Part shown: positions 1 through 4,987 of the stretch, one piece after another
Layout: each line of letters opens with the position of its first letter
Position numbering within the stretch: the stretch's first letter is position 1
Source of the DNA: Bacteroidales bacterium
Lineage (GTDB): Bacteria > Bacteroidota > Bacteroidia > Bacteroidales > UBA932
Length of the DNA stretch: 5,075 nucleotides
Reading direction: 5' to 3'
NCBI GenBank assembly: GCA_017548805.1
Contig: JAFYZE010000249.1
Span: 1 to 5,075, forward strand
Program-made: the position numbers and the translations under genes
The notes under the pieces: model-generated
What the model saw: the letters and a program-made list of their open reading frames with translations, nothing else
The model's database searches: none
What the model was told of the DNA's origin: nothing

Positions 1-164
1 ACGACACCGTCAACAACGAGTTCAAGGACGTCATGGACGAGGAGCTCATGGAGATGGTCGAGTCGCGCATCAGGAGCAAGCGTTACAGGGGATACAAGGT
101 CGACGGCGTTGACATCCAGATCATCTGTCATCCAACCGTTAAAAAGAGTTCAGTTTCAAGATGA
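1..164 (+). CDS. 3' end of an unidentified gene (possibly TonB C-terminal-like)
   Basis: Only the last 53 codons are present; the reading frame begins at base 3 and ends at TGA 162-164. The visible peptide has an acidic, helix-like stretch (DEELMEMVESRIRSKRYRGY) followed by a short hydrophobic strand (VDGVDIQIICHPTV) and a basic tail. A helix, a Gly-containing basic link and a final beta strand are the order found at the C-terminus of TonB-type energy transducers, but there are too few residues to claim this. The stop overlaps the ATG of the NigD-like gene (ATGA at 161-164), which implies translational coupling and one transcript. The start and most of the protein are outside the window. That it is a real coding end is fairly sure; the family is a guess. 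Confidence 0.6.
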   Translation, partial: DTVNNEFKDVMDEELMEMVESRIRSKRYRGYKVDGVDIQIICHPTVKKSSVSR

Positions 165-871
165 AAGCGTTCATTCCAAAAGTATTTTCAGCCGCTCTCG
201 CGGCCCTGCTTCTAGTTTCATGCCTGAACAAGGGGGAATACCTCTATACGGATACCGGCATGTGTACCAGGATCGGCGCCGACAGGCTGCAGACCGACAG
301 CGGAGCCATATACAACATCGTCGAGAACAGCAGCGGCTCCAATTTCTCCGAGACGTCCAAGCGTGTCATGATGAGTTGCGACGTCAAGTCCGCAGTACCT
401 GGTACGACCAACGAATATAATATCCGCCTCATCGATTTCAGGGAAGCCCTGGTCTGTGATCCCGTCACCGCTTCCGCCGTAGCCGTAGATACCCTGGGCA
501 GCGACGGCATCAACGTCATTCAGGCATGGGTTTCCGGAGGCTACCTCAATTCCTACCTCAACATCACTATGAAGAGTTACTCCGACACCGACCATGACGT
601 GAGGGTACTCTTCGATGACGTCAGGAGCAATTCCGACACGCTGTATTTCCAGATGCGTCACAACGCGCACGGAGAAAGCCCCGAAAACCCCGACATGAGC
701 TTCAACCAGCTCTCGCTCGCAGGGTTATATGCTTCATTCCCGATCAACGGCATCCTGCCGGTCGGCGGGAAATATCCCATCGTTCACCTGGAATGGGACT
801 GGTACATAGACGACAGCAGCTCCTACAGCCGCGAAAAGTCCACCCGTTCCGGCAACCTCAAAGTTGAATAG
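161..871 (+). CDS. NigD-like lipoprotein
   Basis: This 236-residue protein starts with a lipoprotein signal: basic MKAFIPK, a hydrophobic core, then a lipobox LVSC with Cys21 as the lipidated residue, so it is probably anchored in the envelope. The mature part looks beta-rich. It carries the features I associate with the Bacteroidales NigD-like family: a mid-protein stretch with GGYLNSYLNI, and near residues 163-171 a strand followed by the RHN motif (YFQMRHNAH). The length fits that family. NigD was named from a bacteriocin-associated operon in Bacteroides, but most family members have no known function, and nothing here shows bacteriocin genes. The ATG overlaps the stop of the previous gene, and the next gene begins 29 nt after the TAG, so it is an internal operon member. 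The start at 161 is supported by the signal peptide that begins there. Confidence 0.77.
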   Translation: MKAFIPKVFSAALAALLLVSCLNKGEYLYTDTGMCTRIGADRLQTDSGAIYNIVENSSGSNFSETSKRVMMSCDVKSAVPGTTNEYNIRLIDFREALVCDPVTASAVAVDTLGSDGINVIQAWVSGGYLNSYLNITMKSYSDTDHDVRVLFDDVRSNSDTLYFQMRHNAHGESPENPDMSFNQLSLAGLYASFPINGILPVGGKYPIVHLEWDWYIDDSSSYSREKSTRSGNLKVE

Positions 872-900
872 GCCCCAGGCCACACCTGAATCTTAACAAA

Positions 901-2175
901 ATGAGAATCTGCATCAAGACTATCGTAGCGGCTGTCGCCGCCATATTCCTGACTCTCGCGGCATACGGTCAGGAGACGGGCGTGATCACCCTGCACGGGC
1001 ACGTCCTGGACAGTTCCAATTCCGAGTCGCTGTTCTTCTCTTCGGTCAGCCTCTCGGGCAGCACGATCAGCAACGTCTCAAATGCCGACGGTATCTTCTC
1101 CCTCAAGATCCCGGAGAATACCCCGGCTGACGCAAGGATAACCATCAGCCATCTCGGCTTCCTGACCCGCACCCTCACCGTCGGCGATTTCGCCGGCAGC
1201 ACGCAGGAGCATCCCCTCGTCATCACGCTCGCACCGATGACCATAGAGTTGGATCCCGCCCGCGTCAGGGCCATGGACGGACAGTCGATTTTCCGCGCGG
1301 CATTCTACAAGATCCGCGACAATTACCCGAACGAAAGGGTGGGCATGACCGCCTTCTACCGCGAGATGATACGCAAGGGCACGGCCAAGTACCTGGTGCT
1401 GAACGAGGCCGTCATCGACATCGACAAGGCCCCGTATATAGGGCTCTCCGCCGACAGGGTGGGCATCTACAAGGGACGCGGCAGCCTCAACTATGACAGC
1501 TCCGACACGCTGCTGGTCAAGCTCCAGGGCGGTATCAGCACCGCGCTGAACATCGACATGGTCAAGAATCCTTTCGTAGGGCTCAGCCTGGACGAGATGA
1601 TGACCATGTACATCTTCGACCTCACCGGCACCGCGATGTATGACGGCCGTTCGTTCTACGCCATCAGTTTCAAGCCCATAAACCCCGAGGACGGGATACT
1701 CTTCAAGGGCACGGTCTACATCGAGACCGAGAGCCTGGCCATAGGCCGCGTGGAGTTCTCTCTCGATTTCGAAGGCAGGGCCGAAGAGGCTGCACGCATC
1801 TTCATAGTCAAGCGCTCCCAGGGCATGAGATTCACGGTGAACCGCGCGGACTACGTGGTCAGCTACCGCTGTGTCGATGACAAATGGTATTATGACTACT
1901 GCCGCGTGGATCTCGGATTGAACGCTCGCAAGCAGCGATCCCTGTTCCGGTCCAATTTCTCCATAACCGCAGAGATGGCCGTTACAGACCACAAGGAGGG
2001 CGGCATCGCCATCGATCCCGCGGATCGCGTCAAGTTCAAGGACATACTCTCCGACCAGGTGAGTGCATTCGCTGACGACAATTTCTGGGAGGACTACAAC
2101 ATCATCGAGCCCGACCAGTCCATCGACGTCGTCATCCGCCGCATCGTGCGCCAGCTCAACCGTCGCGAGAGATAG
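901..2175 (+). CDS. Secreted protein with CarboxypepD_reg-like N-terminal domain
   Basis: The protein is 424 residues. Residues 1-23 form a Sec signal peptide with a likely cut at AYG|QE, leaving an N-terminal Gln as is common in Bacteroidota exports. Residues ~27-112 look like a carboxypeptidase-regulatory-like beta-sandwich: the strand GVITLHGHVLD, then SVSLSGSTISNVSNADGIFSL with the typical NADG turn, and ITISHLGFLTRTLTV. This is the domain that also precedes many TonB-dependent receptors, but here no receptor barrel follows. The C-terminal ~300 residues are an unassigned beta-rich region (for example FYREMIRKG, GTVYIETESLAIGRVEF, WYYDYCRVDL) matching the general plan of 'carboxypeptidase-like regulatory domain' proteins of 400-500 residues. 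The role is unknown; an envelope or periplasmic function is inferred. The TAG is 11 nt before the next start, so it is probably co-transcribed with its neighbours. Confidence 0.8.
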   Translation: MRICIKTIVAAVAAIFLTLAAYGQETGVITLHGHVLDSSNSESLFFSSVSLSGSTISNVSNADGIFSLKIPENTPADARITISHLGFLTRTLTVGDFAGSTQEHPLVITLAPMTIELDPARVRAMDGQSIFRAAFYKIRDNYPNERVGMTAFYREMIRKGTAKYLVLNEAVIDIDKAPYIGLSADRVGIYKGRGSLNYDSSDTLLVKLQGGISTALNIDMVKNPFVGLSLDEMMTMYIFDLTGTAMYDGRSFYAISFKPINPEDGILFKGTVYIETESLAIGRVEFSLDFEGRAEEAARIFIVKRSQGMRFTVNRADYVVSYRCVDDKWYYDYCRVDLGLNARKQRSLFRSNFSITAEMAVTDHKEGGIAIDPADRVKFKDILSDQVSAFADDNFWEDYNIIEPDQSIDVVIRRIVRQLNRRER

Positions 2176-2186
2176 CAGCTAAAGAC

Positions 2187-2900
2187 ATGAAAACCAGACA
2201 TCTTATCATTGCGGGAGCCCTGCTCCTCATTTCACTGGCAGCCGGCGCACAGACTGTCAACCTCAGCCATTCCGGCATACTTACCAGCGGATATACCTGG
2301 GCCTACGGCTCATGGCATGTCACGGAGTCCGTACCGGACAATGATGCCGACATGTACGATTTCTATATCTCAGTCGACAAGTACCAGATCCGCATCAAGG
2401 ACAGGAGCCTGCCCGACATTCCGCTCGCAGCTATCCCAGAGACCAACTACACCTACAACGAGATGGACGAGGACATGTTCGGAGTAGGCCCGGATGAGAA
2501 ACTGCTCGAGTTCGTCGGCAGGTACGGCGAAGACACCTACCTCTTCATCAACCGCAAGGACAAGACCCTGTCACATTTCAACGAGAGTGACAGGAAGGAG
2601 CGCGGCATAACCGTCACCATGGAGAAAGTCGATGCCGGCACTGTCAGCGCAGGCTACACCGAAGCCCTTGTCTCCAGCCCCCTTGTCGGGACCTGGCAGG
2701 ACATGGACGATCCTTCGGTCGAGCGCGTCTTCACCCGCGAGAACGTCACCCACCAGTTCATCCCCGCTGCCGGCGGCGGCTGGGAGCATTACCTCTGGGG
2801 CCTTATTTTTACCTATGATCCGGAAAGCGGCCTGCTGACCGCCCGCAGCCCCTTCGACACCGAAGGCCGCCGCATCAAGACATACAAACGCGTGAAGTAG
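2187..2900 (+). CDS. Orphan secreted protein (A), intact copy of a duplicated gene
   Basis: This 237-residue protein has a Sec signal peptide (MKTRHLII, hydrophobic core, likely cut AGA|QT after residue 21). I do not recognise the family. The C-terminal third contains a GTWQ segment followed by alternating strands (ERVFT, HYLWGLIFTYD, SGLLTAR, RIKTYKRV), a pattern reminiscent of lipocalin-like small beta-barrels; an earlier GSWHVTES could be a related turn. That is inference only. It is the last gene of the plus-strand operon, 11 nt after the preceding gene. Its stop lies 2 nt from the stop of a truncated minus-strand gene. A second, broken copy of its last ~40 codons lies at 3389-3547 with conservative substitutions (WEHYLWG/LEHHLWG, ESGLLTAR/DSGLMTAR, RRIKTYKRVK/QRIRTYRRVE), which supports this reading frame as truly coding. 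Confidence 0.78.
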   Translation: MKTRHLIIAGALLLISLAAGAQTVNLSHSGILTSGYTWAYGSWHVTESVPDNDADMYDFYISVDKYQIRIKDRSLPDIPLAAIPETNYTYNEMDEDMFGVGPDEKLLEFVGRYGEDTYLFINRKDKTLSHFNESDRKERGITVTMEKVDAGTVSAGYTEALVSSPLVGTWQDMDDPSVERVFTRENVTHQFIPAAGGGWEHYLWGLIFTYDPESGLLTARSPFDTEGRRIKTYKRVK

Positions 2901-2902
2901 TC

Positions 2903-2999
2903 TCAGAAAGAGTATCCTACATTCAGCGCCGTAGACATCGCTACGCTGTTCCAATACTCCGTGCCGAATGCGAGATCCGTCTCGATCGCGACACGGAGT
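2903..2999 (-). pseudogene. C-terminal remnant of outer-membrane barrel gene B (left copy)
   Basis: Read on the minus strand, this stretch encodes LRVAIETDLAFGTEYW followed by NSVAMSTALNVGYSF and a TGA stop. It aligns without gaps to the end of the intact barrel gene at 3549-4130 (FRVAFETDLAYDTEHW, NSVATATALNVGYSF), about three quarters identical. Homology stops at about 2996-2999, where the sequence changes to a T-tract; upstream in this frame there is an in-frame TGA and no start codon. It is therefore a decapitated remnant lacking the signal peptide and roughly 160 residues. It sits tail to tail with intact gene A, just as intact B sits tail to tail with the remnant of A in the right copy. 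Differences between copies are mostly conservative, so the copies probably diverged while both were functional, before truncation (inference). Confidence 0.88.
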
Positions 3000-3004
3000 T
3001 TTTT
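2956..3004 (+). terminator. Likely intrinsic terminator of the plus-strand operon
   Basis: ACTCCGTG (2956-2963) and CACGGAGT (2992-2999) are perfect 8-bp inverted arms, followed directly by six Ts (2999-3004). Inside lies a second hairpin, CGAGA-TCCG-TCTCG (2971-2984). A GC-rich stem plus T-run about 55 nt after the stop of gene A is what an intrinsic terminator looks like, although the 28-nt interior is long. The left part of the structure is coding sequence of the truncated gene B, and the T-tract begins where homology with the intact copy ends. Confidence 0.5.
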
Positions 3005-3056
3005 CTGTCATTCCTCCGATGTCCGGAGTATCCTGATTGTCCCGAGCGCAAAAACT

Positions 3057-3152
3057 GCCTCCCAGGGCCAAAAACGCGGCAGGGGGCACATTACAAAGTG
3101 CTCCCTGCCGCAAAAACCGCCCTGAAACGCCAAAAGTGCGCCCGATAGAATC
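3057..3152. repeat. Duplicated intergenic block, left copy
   Basis: This ~96-bp block aligns with 4316-4412 needing a single 1-nt gap. The best-kept stretches are GCCT.CCAGGGCC..AAACGCG at the left, CGCCCT.AAACGCC in the middle and GAT.GAATC at the right; the segment between the first two has diverged, although its length is the same. Neither copy lies in a convincing gene, so this is conserved non-coding sequence belonging to the duplicated unit. AAAAAC recurs at 3050, 3070 and 3112 in similar G/C-rich settings. Confidence 0.7.
3076..3111. other. 14-bp GC-rich hairpin; possible minus-strand terminator
   Basis: The arms GCGGCAGGGGGCAC (3076-3089) and GTGCTCCCTGCCGC (3098-3111) pair over 14 positions with one G-T wobble and an 8-nt loop. 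On the minus strand the hairpin is followed by CGTTTTTGG, so it could stop transcription coming from the right, towards the 3' ends of A and B. The right copy of the repeat block has lost this pairing. Confidence 0.6.
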
Positions 3153-3155
3153 AGA

Positions 3156-3365
3156 ATGGAAAAGGTCTGTAAAAGGGACCATCGCACAAAAACAAAAGAA
3201 GCCTGCGAATTGATCGCAGGCTTTCACGTCAGTTGGGGTGCTTGGTGCAAGGCAGAGTTGAACCGCCTGATGCCTTGGATAGACAAGATTTGGGCGTTGC
3301 ATCCATACTTCCCCGAACTGATGGGCAAGGAGCGGACCTTGCAGGGTGCAGAACTACTGAAATGA
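3156..3365 (+). other. ORF-like tract across and after the left hairpin; probably a remnant
   Basis: An open frame of 69 codons starts at ATG 3156, runs through the hairpin element and ends at TGA 3363-3365. The first part is probably not coding because it follows a structured DNA element. The part after the hairpin (3255-3323; ELNRLMPWIDKIWALHPYFPE) resembles a peptide at the same place after the second hairpin (SNRFAEDLERLWELRKWIPDP): both have N-R, a hydrophobic-W-x-L core and a Pro followed by an acidic residue. I do not recognise a family. It may be the decayed end of a small gene that belongs to the duplicated unit, or a coincidence within a repeat. Confidence 0.3.
3184..3241. repeat. 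Structured hairpin element, left copy
   Basis: The inner stem AAGCCTGCGA (3199-3208) pairs perfectly with TCGCAGGCTT (3214-3223) across a 5-nt loop. Outer arms GCACAAAAAC (3184-3193) and GTTGGGGTGC (3232-3241) pair at 7 of 10 positions, with three A-G mismatches in the middle. The right end, TCAGTTGGGGTGCT (3229-3242), is identical to that of the second element at 4557-4616. On the minus strand the inner stem is followed by CTTTTGTTTTTG, a good terminator tail; on the plus strand only TTT follows. See the finding on covariation. Confidence 0.75.
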
Positions 3366-3388
3366 CCGCGTTGTTTCTACTTCGATAG

Positions 3389-3547
3389 CCCTCAAGAATC
3401 AAGTTGAATTATCCGGTGACCGAAAGCCTCGAGCACCATCTCTGGGGCTTCATTTACAGTGTCGACCCCGACTCCGGCCTCATGACCGCCCGCAACGTCT
3501 TCGACACCGCCGGCCAGCGCATCAGGACCTACCGGCGCGTCGAGTAA
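3389..3547 (+). pseudogene. C-terminal remnant of orphan gene A (right copy)
   Basis: After an in-frame TAG (3386-3388) the frame is open to TAA 3545-3547. From about 3428 it encodes LEHHLWGFIYSVDPDSGLM followed by TARNVFDTAGQRIRTYRRVE, which aligns without gaps to the last 39 residues of the intact secreted protein at 2187-2900. The homology can be pushed weakly to about 3410 (YPVTES against IPAAGG). There is no signal peptide, no ATG and about 190 residues are missing, so this is a 5'-truncated copy. The stop lies 1 nt from the stop of intact gene B, mirroring the 2-nt spacing between A and the B remnant in the left copy. The sequence before it (3366-3409) matches nothing else in the window. 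Confidence 0.88.
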
Positions 3548-3548
3548 C

Positions 3549-4130
3549 TCAGAAAGAGTATCCAACATTCAGGGCCGTAGCGGTCGCCACGCTGTTCCAA
3601 TGCTCCGTGTCGTACGCGAGATCCGTCTCGAATGCGACACGAAAGCGTTTTACATGGAGGCCGAACCTCCACCCGACGGTCCCGAAATACCACTTTTCCT
3701 CGGGATGGACAGTCCAGTCGGCGACGGTAAGGTCTCCTATTCGCTTCTCCGACATCATCCCTGCTCCGACTGCTATTCCTATGAACGGGCGAACAGTCCG
3801 CGAGGGACGCATCTTGAAGTCCGCGACAGCCTTCAGGTTGAGCTGGTTATACCGAAGTTTCCAGGGAGTGGAAGGGCCGAAATACTCCGTTTGCCCATTC
3901 CCGAACCTGTAGTTCAGTTGTGCGCCAAGGTCGAAGCGCTCCGCGATTCCGTACCGGTATTCCGTAAAGACACCCGGACTGAAAAACCTGTAAGGACCGC
4001 CCTGGGCTCCAATCGTTCCGTATATACTGCATCCCGTCCCGATCTCGATGACGCCACTTCCTGCCTCCTGCGCGGAAAGTCGGATCAACCCGGCCAGTAT
4101 CGACAAAAATATGACCAACAGCCGTTTCAT
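3549..4130 (-). CDS. Outer-membrane beta-barrel protein (B), intact copy
   Basis: This 193-residue minus-strand protein has a Sec signal peptide (MKRLLVIF, hydrophobic core, likely cut LSA|QE after residue 20). The mature ~173 residues consist of alternating amphipathic strands with many Gly, Tyr and Phe: GVIEIGTGCSIYGTIG, GVFTEYRYGIAERFDLGAQLN, QLNLKAVADFKM, RPFIGIAVGAGMM, WRFGLHVKRFRVAFETDLAY and a last strand LNVGYSF ending in Phe, the usual signal for insertion by the Bam machinery. Size and pattern fit an eight-stranded OmpA/OmpW-type (OMP_b-brl-like) barrel. No OmpA peptidoglycan-binding domain follows. The cargo or role is unknown. The 5' region (4131 onward) has an A-rich leader, as usual in Bacteroidota, and no Shine-Dalgarno. 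A second copy of its last 32 codons lies at 2903-2999. It converges on the remnant of gene A. Confidence 0.8.
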   Translation of the reverse strand: MKRLLVIFLSILAGLIRLSAQEAGSGVIEIGTGCSIYGTIGAQGGPYRFFSPGVFTEYRYGIAERFDLGAQLNYRFGNGQTEYFGPSTPWKLRYNQLNLKAVADFKMRPSRTVRPFIGIAVGAGMMSEKRIGDLTVADWTVHPEEKWYFGTVGWRFGLHVKRFRVAFETDLAYDTEHWNSVATATALNVGYSF

Positions 4131-4315
4131 GATTATCCTGTATTTTTCTTAATAACCCCGTCCTTTTCGTGATAAACCATTTGCCGTTTTTTTCCGGACT
4201 CCCGCCTTTAATGCCCAAGGCAATTGTCCTGACATATAACTCCATCTTCTCCAGAATCCTGCGTAAAGATAAGGCTTTTTATCCCCCCAGACATCGTGTG
4301 TCAGGAACAAAAAAG
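4131..4315. other. Leader and upstream region of barrel gene B; no gene
   Basis: No convincing coding region is seen. It must carry the minus-strand promoter of the barrel gene, but I find no clean Bacteroidota -33/-7 pair (TTTG, TAnnTTTG). A small hairpin GATAA-GGCTTT-TTATC lies at 4268-4283. The left copy of the duplicated unit has lost the equivalent of this stretch. Confidence 0.4.
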
Positions 4316-4412
4316 GCCTTCCAGGGCCGGAAACGCGCCCGTCGAGGGTTTGCAATCCCGCAACAGGCGCATTCATCGCCCTCAAACGCCTATTTCGCGC
4401 TTGATGAGAATC
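4316..4412. repeat. Duplicated intergenic block, right copy
   Basis: Partner of 3057-3152 (one 1-nt gap). The flanking motifs CCAGGGCC, AAACGCG, CGCCCT.AAACGCC and GAGAATC are kept, but the 14-bp hairpin found in the left copy is not: here only a short GGG/CCC pairing remains. It lies ~145 bp from the following hairpin element, against ~32 bp in the left copy, so roughly 110 bp (about 4430-4550) is present only here. Confidence 0.7.
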
Positions 4413-4468
4413 GTATGATGCCCGCCCTGCGCCCGAGATGACGATAAAGGTGCTCGGCTGGGGCGGCG

Positions 4469-4495
4469 GTGCGCAAAAACGACACTTCTGCGCAC
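4469..4495. other. Short perfect hairpin
   Basis: GTGCGCA (4469-4475) and TGCGCAC (4489-4495) are perfect 7-bp arms around a 13-nt loop. It lies in the extra segment found only in the right copy, between the repeat block and the hairpin element. No T-run follows on either strand, so it is not a terminator; its role is unknown. Confidence 0.5.
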
Positions 4496-4556
4496 GTAGG
4501 AGAGCCAGGAAGAGATAATCGTCGGAGCAAAGCATGGGGTAGACAGGCCCCGCATC

Positions 4557-4616
4557 GCACCCCAACACGAAGAAAGGCTGCAGTAAATCTGCAGCCTTCT
4601 TCATCAGTTGGGGTGC
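4557..4616. repeat. Structured hairpin element, right copy (24 bp of stem)
   Basis: This 60-nt element folds from end to end. The outer arms GCACCCCAAC (4557-4566) and GTTGGGGTGC (4607-4616) pair perfectly over 10 bp. An unequal internal loop follows (2 nt against 4 nt), then four pairs GAAG/CTTC, a single unpaired A (4573), and an inner stem AAGGCTGCAG/CTGCAGCCTT (4574-4583, 4589-4598) with a TAAAT loop. The element shares TCAGTTGGGGTGCT with the left copy, and CATCGCAC at its left border. It could be a bidirectional terminator, a mobile palindromic repeat or a recombination site of attC type. Confidence 0.8.
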
Positions 4617-4736
4617 TCCGATTACCTTTTCTCGAACCGCTTTGCAGAGGACTTGGAACGTCTCTGGGAGTTGCGGAAATGGATACCAGACCCTTCCGAC
4701 GCCTCAACCTGGTGGAAGGAGGTGAAAAATGGATAA
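4617..4736 (+). other. ORF-like tract after the right hairpin
   Basis: The frame is open from within the hairpin to TAA 4734-4736 and would encode SDYLFSNRFAEDLERLWELR followed by KWIPDPSDASTWWKEVKNG. There is no ATG; the only possible start is a TTG at 4608 inside the hairpin's right arm. The composition is protein-like (amphipathic helix with regularly placed E, R and L) and it resembles the tract at 3255-3323. Relative to the hairpin, the frame is shifted by one base between the two copies. It may be the 3' end of a lost small gene. I do not recognise a family. Confidence 0.3.
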
Positions 4737-4987
4737 AAATGTAGCAGCTTTTTCCACCTCACTGAAAGGGAGTACCTCGTCGGAAACTCCCCTCCCTATC
4801 TAGTTGACACTCTGTACGTAAGTTGGCGTTTTTCGTCAACGAATTCAGTAGGTGGGGTAGGTATGAAACCGTCTGCCATCCGAGTTATCTGGCGAAATCG
4901 TCAAAACATTTCTCTACTACACCTGTCTTTTTTTCTATGCTTCCTGTATTTATTATAGGAGCAGGTACAAAACACCTGGCAAGAAGT
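4737..4987. other. Non-coding stretch with small inverted repeats
   Basis: No gene is supported here. GGGAGT/ACTCCC (4768-4773, 4786-4791) form a 6-bp hairpin. GTTGGCG-TTTTT-CGTCAAC (4822-4840) forms a 7-bp hairpin with one wobble, and GTTGAC at 4803-4808 could instead pair with the same right arm (GTCAAC, 4835-4840). CAGGT/ACCTG (4962-4966, 4974-4978) lie just before the next start codon. From about 4900 the sequence becomes AT-rich, as expected for a promoter, but no consensus Bacteroidota promoter can be named. Confidence 0.4.

Noticed and set aside
2571..3302. Minus-strand open frame of 243 codons opposite the end of gene A and the intergenic region
   Set aside because: It is antisense to a well-supported gene, crosses the B remnant in the wrong frame and both hairpins, and has no recognisable domain.
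4264..4275. Minus-strand TATCTTTA as a -7 box for the barrel gene
   Set aside because: It matches TAnnTTTG at all but the last base, but no TTTG lies at the required ~19-nt spacing and it is ~140 nt from the start codon.
4149..4604. Minus-strand open frame of 151 codons beginning in the right hairpin element
   Set aside because: It starts inside the hairpin, runs through the conserved non-coding block and the leader of the barrel gene, and its Arg/Pro/Cys-rich, low-order composition is not protein-like. It looks like a spurious frame in GC-rich repeat DNA.
3233..4607. Calling the interval a true integron gene cassette
   Set aside because: The duplication extends to the left of the first element (gene A and the B remnant), the intact gene is reversed relative to normal cassettes, and no integrase is seen. 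Kept only as a low-confidence finding on the element's geometry.
4600..4700. Possible minus-strand tRNA ending in CACCCCA, with GGTTCGA near by
   Set aside because: No matching acceptor 5' strand, no T-stem complement and no anticodon arm can be found, so the resemblance is superficial.
4796..4879. 27-residue minus-strand ORF (MADGFIPTPPTEF...)
   Set aside because: It overlaps the inverted repeats at 4803-4840, is very short and has no supporting evidence.
4863..4958. 31-codon plus-strand ORF with hydrophobic tail (MKPSAIRVIW...) before the NUMOD3-like gene
   Set aside because: It could be a leader peptide, but there is no ribosome binding signal or homologue in the window to support it, and the length is within chance.
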